From contig VXAA01003401.1 of the NCBI GenBank assembly GCA_013399115.1, positions 500,007 through 564,006 of the forward strand: a DNA stretch of 64,000 nt, written 5' to 3'. Position numbers and translations under genes: made by a program. The notes beneath the pieces were generated by a model. The model was not told the DNA's origin. It ran no database searches and worked only from the letters and a program-made list of their open reading frames with translations. The stretch is from Anseranas semipalmata (taxonomy: Eukaryota > Chordata > Aves > Anseriformes > Anseranatidae). Within the stretch, counting starts at the first letter, position 1, and each line of letters starts with the position of its first letter. Positions 1-10,900 of the stretch are shown here, one piece after another.

Positions 1-3000
1 ACCCACCCTTTTCCGTTTCCAGGCGGATTGCTTTTCTGTTATTTCAGATCTGTAACTTTCTCCAACACTGTCCTGTTTGGCATATTATGAATGCAATAAC
101 CCTTTCAGTGCTGCCGTCATCTTTGCCTTAAATCAGGATGGGCTGTTGTATTCATTTAAAAAAAAAAAAAAAAATCTCCTCTTAGAAGTAAATTGAGGAC
201 TTTTGTTATGGCTTTCTGTTTGCACCCAGGGAATGTGATGCGGATTTCATTTGTATATTGACCATTGTAGTATCCTCACACAGGGTTTCTTCAATACTAA
301 ACCAAAACCCCCACTGAAATGGGATTTCTTAACAGCTTTGGCAAAGAAGTACCTTCAGTTCTGAAGCTGAGGCAGCACTATCTGCAGAATTTGGGGAAAA
401 TGTTTATTTCCAGCTATGTCTTAGAGTCAACTTTCCTGTTCTCCTTCTCCTGTTAGCAAAGGTTGCTTACTTCTTCATTCCATACCCAACAGCAATTGAT
501 GTTCGCTTGTTTCTCTAATAAGTGTTTAAATTAGCTAATTAAATTAGCTAAGTAGTTAAGTATAAGTAAAATGAGCCTGACTGACCCACTGTTTGGTGCC
601 CTGCATGATATATAAACTAATACAAAGTGTTGCAAGTGTATAATTGGACCAGAAGTGCAGACTCAAAACTGTTTCTTCTAGCAGTTTAGGGATTCACTGA
701 TTATCTCAGGAATTAACCTGGCCAGCCCTTAGGTGCCAGTTGTGATGCTGGACAGTAGGAGAGAGGCTAAGCGTTGCGCTGGTAGGTCTTTTCCAGAAGA
801 GATGGAGAAAGTTACTCTCCTCAGTAGTGGGCTGTGTGCCAAGTTCAAGTGAATTCTGCAGAAACATTGGATGGAATGGGTCAAGGTTACACGTGTAAAG
901 TAACACTCATGCTGTAGAAGTAACTTTAACACACGTGGAACAGCTATGACTCTGGAAAATAGGGTACGTATGGGCACACAGTCTCCTCTCTTTCCTGACC
1001 AGATGTGGAGAACTGAGGTTGCTAGTGAGTGTTTCTTTTTAGATGTAGAAAGATGTTTCATTCATATGCAAAACATCCCCTGGATGAATAATTAAGCTCT
1101 GAGTGTACTGTAATCCTTTCCAAGTAGTAGAGGGCTAGCTATTCTCTTCTGTACCCGGCTTTTTATTTGACATGTACATTTCCTTATTAAATGGAGAATT
1201 TTTTTATAGTAATTGAAACAGAGGTCTTTCAATGCTGTTTGCAAAGTAGCAAGTGGCTGGGAGACGGCTGAACACGGTAAATCATCCATACTAATTTCTC
1301 TTGTCTACGGAACTGCTTGAGCTAACTTCCAGGACAACTGGGCCGAGTGGTCCTGTTGGAATTCCCCTCGGAAGCAGAGCGGTAATGGGATGAATGTTTA
1401 GCCTGGGAACAAGTAATCCGTGATAAAGTTGGTAGATGCTGCCTGGGGAAAGGAATAAAAAAGAAGTGGACTGTAAGAATGCTTTATTTGTCAGAAGGGA
1501 CCTGAAGGAGACATAAAGATATCTTCCTTCCTCCCATATGTTTTCACCACAGTCATGATAATTCAGCTTGTGCGTTCTTCTCTGGAATGTGTATGTGTAG
1601 AGAGAGAGGAGAAAGGTATTTCTTTAGGTGCAGCTAATTAAAAATACTGTAGGAGATGATGTGTGCAGCATATTGCTTCACCATAGAGTGGCCAACTTCA
1701 GCGAGTTTGTCCTTATTTTTCTGTTGACTAGAAATAAGGGTTTTCATCTTTGTTAACCAACTGCATTTCTCCAGAAGACCTCTCTGAAGCAGGAACTCAT
1801 TGTTTCTGAAGCAGTCGTGTTGGCAAGTCGACTTTTGCTGTGTTCTGTGGTAAGTGCTTTTGTCCATGATAGCATTTTGGGATCCCAGCATCAGTGTGGC
1901 TGGCTCAGGCTCTGATTGGATGGTTTATATTTAGTTGCTGGTTTCCTATAATAGTTTTCAGATGGAGATGTTGAAGAACACATACCCTTGTGCTGCTGTA
2001 ATCCCTGAAAGAGCATGGGGGAGTGAAAAAGAAAAAAGTATTGATGTGTTTGGGCAGAAGCAGAGGTTGGAAAAAACAGCAGCTGCTTGCAGCAACAGAA
2101 TGCTGCAATTTATTTTTAAGAAATGAGGTAGCCAGTAAAAACAAAATGCTCATAAAATCAGTGCGTACATCATTTGCATTTTGCATCCAGACAGGAGCAA
2201 AAAAAGGTGGGGAAAGGTCCTTTTCTAATCACAAAAGTTGTGATCCTCTAGTTTACAATAGTACTTCATTGCTGTTAAGTAACAGTCATCGGATACCACC
2301 TCCTGATAACTCCTGCGCTCTGCGTTGCTAGCGCGCTTCAATGCTAATTGGTATGTACCCAAAAAACAGTGTCGCATAAGCTTTAATTATACTGTCAGAT
2401 GCACCTTTAGAGTGGGGCATGATTTTTTCAATGAAAGCCCGAAGACATACCAGCTTTGCTCTGAGCCTGGGTTTAAGACCACCTCTCAGAAGGTCTTTCC
2501 CAGAAATCTTTGCTTCCAAGAAGAAAACTGAGCTGCACTTTTGGTTTGACTTCTGGGTTTGCATGGAATTTAGAAAAGACTTTTACATAAACTTTTGGAT
2601 TAACTTTAACTATTTTTTCTTCTCCAAATTATTAGTGAAATAAGCCACCCTAGTTTTCTTTGATATGCTTGCCAGAACATGTCTGCTTCATCCAAGACTG
2701 GGAGGATGGATGAAGACACTGAACTTGTCTTCTGTAGCCATGCTGCATCTTCAGTCCCTTGTGAGGGACAGCAGGGCCTGGCCACCGCCAGAACCAGGTC
2801 CTGGTGCCAGCCGCCATCGGGTAGAATCTCTGCAAAGCTGAGGGCTGGGAAGGGCATGAAGTGTAATTCTTTCCCATGATGTATGGTACAAGCAGCGTGC
2901 TGCTGCCTCTGTAGTCATAAGGCATTGTACCTCTCGGCAGTCCTGGCCAGCGTGACTTTTGGGGGGAAAAAAATTCTGAAGCATGCTGTAGTCTGCTTTG

Positions 3001-3079
3001 ACTTGGGCTAGTTTGCCTCGTGGTTGCACAGCACAGTTTTCAGTCCTTCTTCCAGCTAGTAACAGGAGCAAGTCATAGA
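1..3079. other. Non-coding DNA upstream of the candidate distal exon
   Basis: I see no gene. The stretch is AT-rich, with a 17-base A run at 158-174, and short reading frames on both strands have no recognisable domain or splice context. From vertebrate synteny (MOB2 next to DUSP8) a DUSP8 3' end could lie beyond the left edge, but nothing here proves it. Confidence 0.6.
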
Positions 3080-3610
3080 AAGCTCAGGCTGAACGAGACC
3101 TGGAGAGGTCACCTGGTCAATCCCCAGCTCTGGAGCAAGATCATCTCAAGGGCCTGCGATAGAGGAAGCTCGATCTATTCCTGTACTTAGAAGACAAAGA
3201 AGACATTTGTAGTGCTGACCTGTTTTGTTTCTTGCTTGATTCAAGTCCCTGTGTGGTGGATAGAGCAGGAAGAACATTTTGTTTCCTTTCTCTTACATTC
3301 TTGGGAGGAGGTGTTATATTGTTTTTCCTCCCTCAGTTTTCCCCTCTTTGGGGTGGATAAACTTCATATTGGTGCCCCCTGGACTCCAGCTAATTCTACA
3401 TCTGTCTTCAGCTAGGGTGCCAAGGGTTGGACCCGGTATTCCAGATGGGGCCTGATGGATGCCAAGACAAATTACTTCCTACCTTGCAGAATTAGCATAC
3501 TTGCACAGCTCAGCCTCAGTGCCTTTTTAGCAACAGTATGACATTGTTGATTTCTTCTCCTAGCCTGTAATCCCTTGTAACCTTGTTTTCTATCAGTGTT
3601 TGTGATCTAA
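3080..3610 (-). mobile_element. Old, diverged CR1-type LINE fragment
   Basis: The + strand matches the antisense of CR1-family elements in several spaced blocks. These are gagaggtcacctggtcaatc near 3102, ggactccagctaattctaca near 3383, ggtattccagatggggcctg near 3435, and acattgttgatttcttctcc near 3542. These correspond in order to segments of the 3' part of ancient CR1/L3-like LINEs. Divergence is high and spacing is partly disrupted, so it is an old inactive copy. The boundaries are approximate. Confidence 0.6.
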
Positions 3611-4599
3611 TCGGTCCCTGTATTGGTATGGTTCAGTACACCTGCCTGTATGATATATGGTATCTAGAAAGAAATGGAGCACTCTGCCTCCTTTTTAGGC
3701 TGCCTTTTTTTAAAAAAAACTGTTAAATTTTCAGATGACAGCTCTAAAAGGACAATGTGAAGACAGGATCAGGATGACAATTCACAGTTTGATAAACATC
3801 ATGTCTTTAGTCTTTGGGCCATTAAAATCGAGTAATGTTGAACTCAGACTGGAGTTTTGTGGGCCCCTATCCATTGCTTCCCTCTGTTAGGTAGTAAATA
3901 TTTAATCTTTACATTTGGCTAGCGCGTAGCTCTCCCACTATCCCAGAGTAGTTCCATCCAGGTCACAAGTGAGAGTCACCCCAACATTCATTTTTCAAAA
4001 TATTTTTCAATGATTTATTGCTAGAGTCAGCGTTGACTTGCTCCCAGCAAGCGATCAGTAATTACCCGGAGTAATTTGCGCTGTGTGTGGCAGATCCGTA
4101 CCTCTGGTCCTGGCGTTCAGCTGCACAGCTGTTTTGTCCGCAGCTCTCGGGGAACGGTGGGTTGAGCAGAAAAGGAAGCAAACCAGCCCCATCAGAGACA
4201 GCGGGACCGGGGGTTTGGGCTGCTGCAGGCTGTTTTTCTCTGCGGTGTTCGAGTGTGACTTCAGATCTGTCGGGTTTTACCTTTCTAAAAGGAAAATAAG
4301 CCTTTAATTGCAGATGACATGTTCCTTTCCACTTGTGTAGCTTCCACCTTGATATTGGGGGGGGCAGAAGTCTGAATATTTGTTATTTAGGGCTTGTTTA
4401 GTTGCATGGTGCTGAATACCTGAGTGATAGTCGCAGCAGGGCTCGTGAGAAGGAGGGGATTTATCTGAAGCTGCTTTCAGACTCACTGGAAGAAGAGCAG
4501 CTCGCCAATACAATACAGTTTTCTGTGAGGTTTATCCCTGCAAAAGCAGGGTGGTTGTAGTATTTTATATATATTTAAAAAAAAAAAAACACCTTTCTC
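3611..4599. other. Non-coding DNA, no recognised feature
   Basis: Nothing is recognised beyond a G8 run near 4360 and a short A run near 4577. Reading frames of about 70 codons overlap on both strands without supporting signals. Confidence 0.5.
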
Positions 4600-4888
4600 C
4601 GTGATTTTGTGCTGCTTTTTCCCGGTGGGCTCGGGGACGCTGTGGGAGGTGGGCTGGGGCCGCTTTACACCTCCAGCCTCGCTGGGCTGCGGGCAGTTTC
4701 CTCTGGGCTTCCTGCTAATTGGCTCCGGTGGCGGTTTCTCATTGTTCCTTGCTGATGACTCAGAGAAACAGGAAAGAGATCCCCTGATTAGCAAAAGGCA
4801 CAGCCACCAAACAGGTGCCTGCATTCTGCTATAGCAAAGGACAAGCCTCCTCAGTCTGGATTTTTTCCTGAGATTCTTATCTGCGAGT
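4600..4888 (+). promoter_or_regulatory. Candidate distal MOB2 promoter and 5' UTR
   Basis: This moderately GC-rich stretch precedes the candidate exon at 4889. It contains ctaattggctcc near 4712 (an inverted CCAAT), TGACTCA at 4756-4762 (AP-1 consensus), CAGGTG near 4814 (E-box) and TTATCT near 4878 (inverted GATA). No TATA box is seen. Individual short motifs are weak evidence; the case rests on their position beside an in-phase donor. Confidence 0.3.
4756..4762. promoter_or_regulatory. AP-1 consensus site TGACTCA
   Basis: This is an exact TGACTCA within gctgatgactcagag, about 130 bases upstream of the candidate distal ATG. A seven-base match is expected several times in 64 kb by chance. 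Confidence 0.3.
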
Positions 4889-4926
4889 ATGAGGCTCAAG
4901 AGGAATGGTTCATACACGCTGAACGG
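4889..4926 (+). CDS. MOB2: Candidate distal alternative first exon of MOB2
   Basis: An ATG at 4889 opens a 12-codon frame (MRLKRNGSYTLN) plus two bases GG, followed at once by a near-consensus donor gtaaga. Spliced to 47875, the split codon becomes GGG, giving MRLKRNGSYTLNG followed by KSKGKPNGKK with no frame change. The total is 242 residues, close to the 240 of the CpG-island form. The stretch upstream holds an AP-1 site and inverted CCAAT and GATA-type motifs, as a regulated promoter might. Against it: the predicted intron is 42.9 kb, the exon is too short to judge by sequence, and I recall no matching N-terminus. Inference from phase and splice site only. Confidence 0.45.
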
Positions 4927-7900
4927 GTAAGAAAGCCTGCATCCTCTTGTGAGTCTTCCTCATTAAAGCTGCACGAAAACGGAAGCCTTTATTTTTCTTT
5001 CTAGTGATGGGGTCCGTGAAATAACAACCAAGTGTTCCGTTTCGAAAATAACGGAGGATCGCAGCGTGCGAGACACGCAGCTTGTTTAGCTTGCGCTCCG
5101 TAGCATTTTGTTGGATTCGCTATTAAAGCGTGTGTGTGTCTGGGGGAGGGCTAGAGCCGCCTGTGTGTTGAAATGAGGTGGGTCTGATCTAAGAGTGGAA
5201 GGAGCTCCTGCTTGGTAAAAACCACCAAAGCACTGGGAACCGTGTGATTCCTGAGGAGATGCCAGTGGTAATTTAAGTGCTTGCCAGCAAGCAGCCCAGG
5301 CTTTTGATGCAGACAAGGGCTACGCTCATTAAATGTGATGCTCCCTTGATAGGCAATACAGATGACTTTAAATTTAGTCAGTCTAAAAATCAGTTTAAGT
5401 AGTTTCAAGCACTTAAAACTACTCTGAGATAACCTTAAGATTTCTGTGATTTTAAAAATACTGGTTTTTCTCTCTGACTGCTGGTAAATCCCTCCAGTAA
5501 CGGAGGATGTACCATATCTGTAAAGAACATAACTAGATACTTCGTGTTTAAGGAATCTTAACTTCTATGTAATAATTGAAATCAGAGAATTTTCAGGTGA
5601 AAGGATTTTTTTATAATTGCCTTTGATTTTACCAGTGTAGAAGCATGGTATGTCTTCAGATGACGTAGGTTTTATTCCTCAGCGCAGCATACCTGAACTG
5701 AAGAGGACTTGTATTTCCACGTCGCTGTGTTAGCTGTCAGTGCCTGGCTGGTGACTTGACAAATGAAGAAAGGTGTTAGTCCTGGAGCATCGTTTCACTT
5801 TGCTGCTTTTAAGCATCTGTAATGAGTAAGCGCTGTGATGAATGCCTCATGGTGCAACTGGCTTAGTGCTTCATCCCCGCGGAGCCCAGGTATGCTCCGG
5901 AGTGCAGCGTGGAGGCCAGCACGAAAGTGCCTGCTGGCTTGAAGCTCATGGCCCCTCGCGCAGAAGATTGGCAGCCCCTGCACAAGAGGGGTGAGGCACG
6001 TAAGCAGATCAGGTCGGAAATATTTGGCAGTACTGTCTTGCAGTCTTTGGTTTTAAGCTGGAAGATGAGTTTGTCACTTGGCAGGACTGAGTTTGTGGTA
6101 GATAGAGGTTAGGAATATATTAGCGTTAATTTGTTTTTTGTTTTGTTTTGGCAGAGGTTGTTGACCCTCTGAGAGATTATCTTAATTTAGGGAGTTAATT
6201 AATAAATGTTGCTGAAATGCAAAATTTAGTGTATATATTGTTTATGTTAAAGGAGTTTTTTAGGTTTTGGTTGCATACGGGAAGCACAGTCTGTAGTTGA
6301 TTTGAGGTTTATTAAAAATGAATGCATGCATGGTATAGAACTTAGGGGAAATAAGTTGTGCAAGATCACCCTGTGCATCTGTTTTGCCTTGTTCTAACTT
6401 GCAAGATGCTGCATAATCATTTTAAGGAATTTCACTTGTGGCCCAGTGCATACCTGGCATTACATTTTATGGCAATCATTGAACTGGGAGCGTTGTATTA
6501 CAGTGGGTACAAACCGGTGGCACCCAGATGTTTGCATGGAAAAGAAGCTTCAGCTGTGAGTTTGTGGGATACTGCAATATTATCTGATTCTAACATGCTG
6601 ATGTGCTGTGCTCCATTAAACAGCAGTGCTGAGGAGTGAATTTATCTAATTAAAGAAATTCCTTTCATGTTTATCTCTTGCCTAGATAGTTTAATAATGC
6701 AAGGTAATGGAAAAAAGAGCTTCAAATAATGTTTTCCTGTTCAGCCTCGACTTTTGGCATGTCAGCAGAAAGGCTTGTTTTGATCTGTAGGGTTTCAGTG
6801 TGGGACAGCGTGTTCCTCTCGCCAGGTGGAGCGGCACCCTGTTTCGCAGGTCGCGCCAGGCGAGGGGAGCTCGGTGCTTGGGAATGCTGTAGGACAGATG
6901 CAGGCGACGGCTGCGGCGGGGACCTGCGCGCGGCGGGGACACGGTTGCAGCGGGATGGCTGCTCCCAGTGTAGTGCATGAGAATTGCACTGATGGGAGAA
7001 GCCCAGTCCGGGATATAGGGGTTATGTGAAAACCCTTGCATTTTTTTGCAACAAAGATGCTCGCTCTTCCTTTTAACAGTTCTGTCTTAGACATCATAAG
7101 GTACTCCCCAAAACTGCAGGCATTTGGTCCAGTTTTCAGAAAAATTGACCCTTCGTTTCTCTTGTAGATGAGGAGCTATAGCAAGAGTCATCACAATAAT
7201 TATTTTTTTCTTCGTGTATAACTTGGTCAGGCACTGATTGCACTTCGTAAACTCACAAGAGGGAGGGAGACTGAAAGGGGAGCTAAGATATTTGGAAGTG
7301 TTTTCAAACAATAATACCAATACCACCTAAAAGCTCCCCCTGCCTTGCCTTTCTCCTGTTTCATCACACCTTGGTTGATGCTAGTGTTAGAGCTGCACAT
7401 GTGTAAACTGGAAACTCATAAAAAGTCCAGAGTTTCACTTAAAAATGGTGATTTACATGTTTTCTTTGAGTTGGTGCCACTGGACATGGGCATGTGTGCT
7501 TTTGCTTTTTTAAGCAGGTGATGGTTGAGTTGTTTGTGGAGACAGAAACCTCCGGTGGGTGAGGAGACCTACCTTATCTTGCTGAGACCAAAGCAGACGC
7601 CTTACCTGCCAGCATCGTTCTGACAGTATTAAGTCAGCTTTGCTTTACGTGTTAGCCTGCGGTGTGCTGGTTCTACTCCTTTGCATTGCAAATGCCTTTT
7701 TATAAAGGATTTCTTTTTAAGGCCATTTTACCTTGGACGATATCGCTCTATTTGCTTGGTGCTGCGTTTATTGGCAGTGGAAATGCACCAGCGCTGTAAC
7801 CATTTCAGTATGTTTTCTCTTGGCAAACGCTATTTTTTTATACTTTTCTCTTGTCCCTTTAGTATTTGGGGTCAGCAGTAGTCGGTGCAAGTCTTTGCAC

Positions 7901-10900
7901 ACTGGTGAGGTGTCAATAAACGAATACAGTTTATTGCACATCGGCTTCCGCTGTCTCTTTCTCTTAATGACTTAAGGAAGGGTGTCAATCCGAGCATGCA
8001 TTTTACAAGATAAGACCTCAGCCCACCCGAAACAAGTGTGCAGCTTGAACCTCGGTGGTGTCGTCTAGGTTTCCTGTGCCTTTCAAAACCATTATGCATG
8101 GGCCTTCCTATAACCTTTGTAGTGGTGGGGACAGAGCTGTGTCCATGCTGCTTTGCTATCACTGTGCCCATGGTAGGAGAGCTTCTCTGCGGTGGTAAGT
8201 AGCTCCTGCAATTAGAGGAGCAGAGCGCTCCTTTGGGCAGCTGGCAGCTTGCTGACCTTGCTTTAAATATCACAGGACACACTGAGAAACAGTCTGCTAA
8301 GTACAATTGCACCTGCAGTGGGATTTCTGGGGACACAGCTCTGTGAAGCCTCCTCTCTCTGCTGATTGGCACAGCTGTTCTGGCAAGGGATACGTGGTCT
8401 GCGATATTTTCTAAATCAGTGAAGGTTTGGAAACTTGAAAACAGCCTGAAGATGACTGGTAGGACTGTAAGCAATTATCTCCGCAACTCACGCGTAGCGG
8501 CCTTCCCAAACGGGCGGTAATGGAAAGCGAACGGCACGTAGAAGAGGTTATTCGGTGAAACAGATGTGTAGCAAAAAGTAAAACGTTTAAATGTTCATTA
8601 ACTTATTTCATCTTCCCTCCATTCCCTGACCTGATCCTGCACTGCTGACTGTGTGCCGTGTTCACCTGGGACGCTTTCAGTGCAAAAGGAACGGGGCTGG
8701 ACTGTGCGTTCGGAAATCTGGCAGGGAGGAAGGCTCCAAAATGCCACGGGTGCAGCGAGCTTCAGGACTGGAACAGAACCATGGCGATGCTTTTTTGCCA
8801 CCTTCATCTCAGGACTCTGTGTACTTGAAGGTGATTTTATATAATCAAACCAGAAGGAAGTGATGCCTTGAAACACATTCTGTTTGGACAGGGAAGAAAT
8901 ATTTAGGAATATCTTAATGATTAATGGGTGTTCAACCGACCCTGATAAAATATTGTTGGCCTCAAGATCTGTTTCCTCTGCTCCGAGCCACTGATTTAAA
9001 CTAATGACTCTTGATTTTGAGCCAAGCACTGAAACTGAAAAGGAATTTATTTTTCTTGTATGCTTCCCTCTTGTACTGACGCAAAACGAGCCAGGGAGAA
9101 AAAGTAGTGTCTTGCATTTCTTTTGCCCAAAAATGTAGAAACAAGAAAGCACAGTAAGTTTACTTCAGAAAGCTTTCTTTTTTTAAGGCTCGTTGCAACT
9201 GCAGGAAAAATAATGTTAGAGGATGTGACAAGCAGCTCATGAAAGCCTGTTAAAATAGTTCATCTGGCAGACAGAAGTAATATGAACACCCAAATATCTT
9301 ATCTGAGGAGAAGCAGCTGTTTGAACTGTTTTACAATCCTCCCAAATTACCGCAGTTCCTACCCTTAAAAAAGGGAAAATCTTGGGGTAGTAATGCAGAC
9401 TGTTATCCTTGGAAAGCGTAGCAAACATTTGTCAGCTTAAGGCCAAAAATGTCGATTATCCACTTCAGTTTTTGTTGGATTGGGAATCTGCTTTTGGAGA
9501 GTCTTCTTTAAAATGCTTTGTGGTGTCACAAAAGCCTAAGCCAAGATGTCGTGCCAGCACTGGTGGCTCGAGGGGACCTCGCTGCTCTCGGTCAGCCACG
9601 GCTCTTGGTGCTCCCGTGTCGCTGAGCTGCGGGCTTGCTCTTCTACCTCCTGAAGCTGGCAGCGGTTCTTCTCGAAACGTAACACCCAGCCGATGGGGTA
9701 TTCACCACCATCAGGAGTGGGGCTGCTCTTATAAGGGTTGTAGGCACCGGTTTTGTGCCACTTGTCCTCTCCATTCAGTCTGGCTGTTCTGGTAGCATTT
9801 GTCCTACAGCGCAAGATTTATGATCTCACACGTGTTTTCTTTGGGATATTTTTTTCTTTGCATGTATGAGCAGGCAAAAGTAGTTTAAGCACTTTTATTT
9901 TCATTAACAATGTATGTGTAAAGTTTTCAACTTTAGGCCTTATATGGGGAAAGTATTATAAGCTCAATGCTTCTAAATAGGAGATTTCATTAGAACTTGC
10001 CCTGTGAGTCATTCTTGTGTTATATTAATAGAGCTATTCCCAAATATGGATTTGGAACTGAGCCTTCTTCGTGGTGAATGCTGCGGATGACTGGGGAAAA
10101 TATACATTTATCTGAAATATAAAATAGTTTTTAGGTAGGCTCTTGATCAGCCAGTTCCTCGGGTCAGTGGAGCATATAGTGTAGGCTGATACCGTAATGT
10201 AATTCTGAAACCGAAACACTTGCCAGATAATATTATAGCAAGAAAAATCTTTGTTGCTTTTGTGTGAAGAAGGGATTAAGAAATGAAAATCTCAGGCTGT
10301 AACATATAAAGATGCTCATTTTAATACTTACTCCTGCAGTTTGAAATATTTAAATCAAAGAACAGCCTATAGGAGTATATATTCATTCCCATAGCTACCT
10401 ACGTGCCGCTAACAGCAACACCTCGGAAGTACCAGAAGCATCTCCGGGATGTGCTGTTGTGGCTCTGGTGCGTGTGTATTCCCGCTTCTTTCCCTGTGGT
10501 GTGCGTGCTTACTGACTGGAAATGGCTCACCTTTTGCTATAAAACAATGTTGTGGCACAAATTCAAGGCAGCTGTCGTCCTTGCTCTTACACAGAATCTC
10601 AAGTGGTGATAAATGCTCATATTAGGATTTGGGTGTTACAAAGGGGTTGTTACATTAACAACCTCGGGCCAGAACAGGGAACAACAAAACAATTGACACT
10701 TAATCTTTTTGTTTGGTTGGTTTTTGGCACCTTCTGTGTTTTTCTGCCCTCCCTTACTCAAAGGAAACAGCCTTGTGGAGTACGTGGTATGGTCAGGGCT
10801 TGTAAAGCAGGCAGTATATATGTAAGGCAAGAAGTGCCCACTAAAAGTATAATTTATCTGTTCTACACCAGAACTATTAACATCCCCATTTATAGCCCAT

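Noticed and set aside
7872..8474. 200-codon minus-strand reading frame, and a 184-codon one at 8598-9152
   Set aside because: No recognised domain, signal peptide, repeat or splice context, and overlapping frames on other strands are also open. Frames of this length occur by chance in stretches with few stop triplets.
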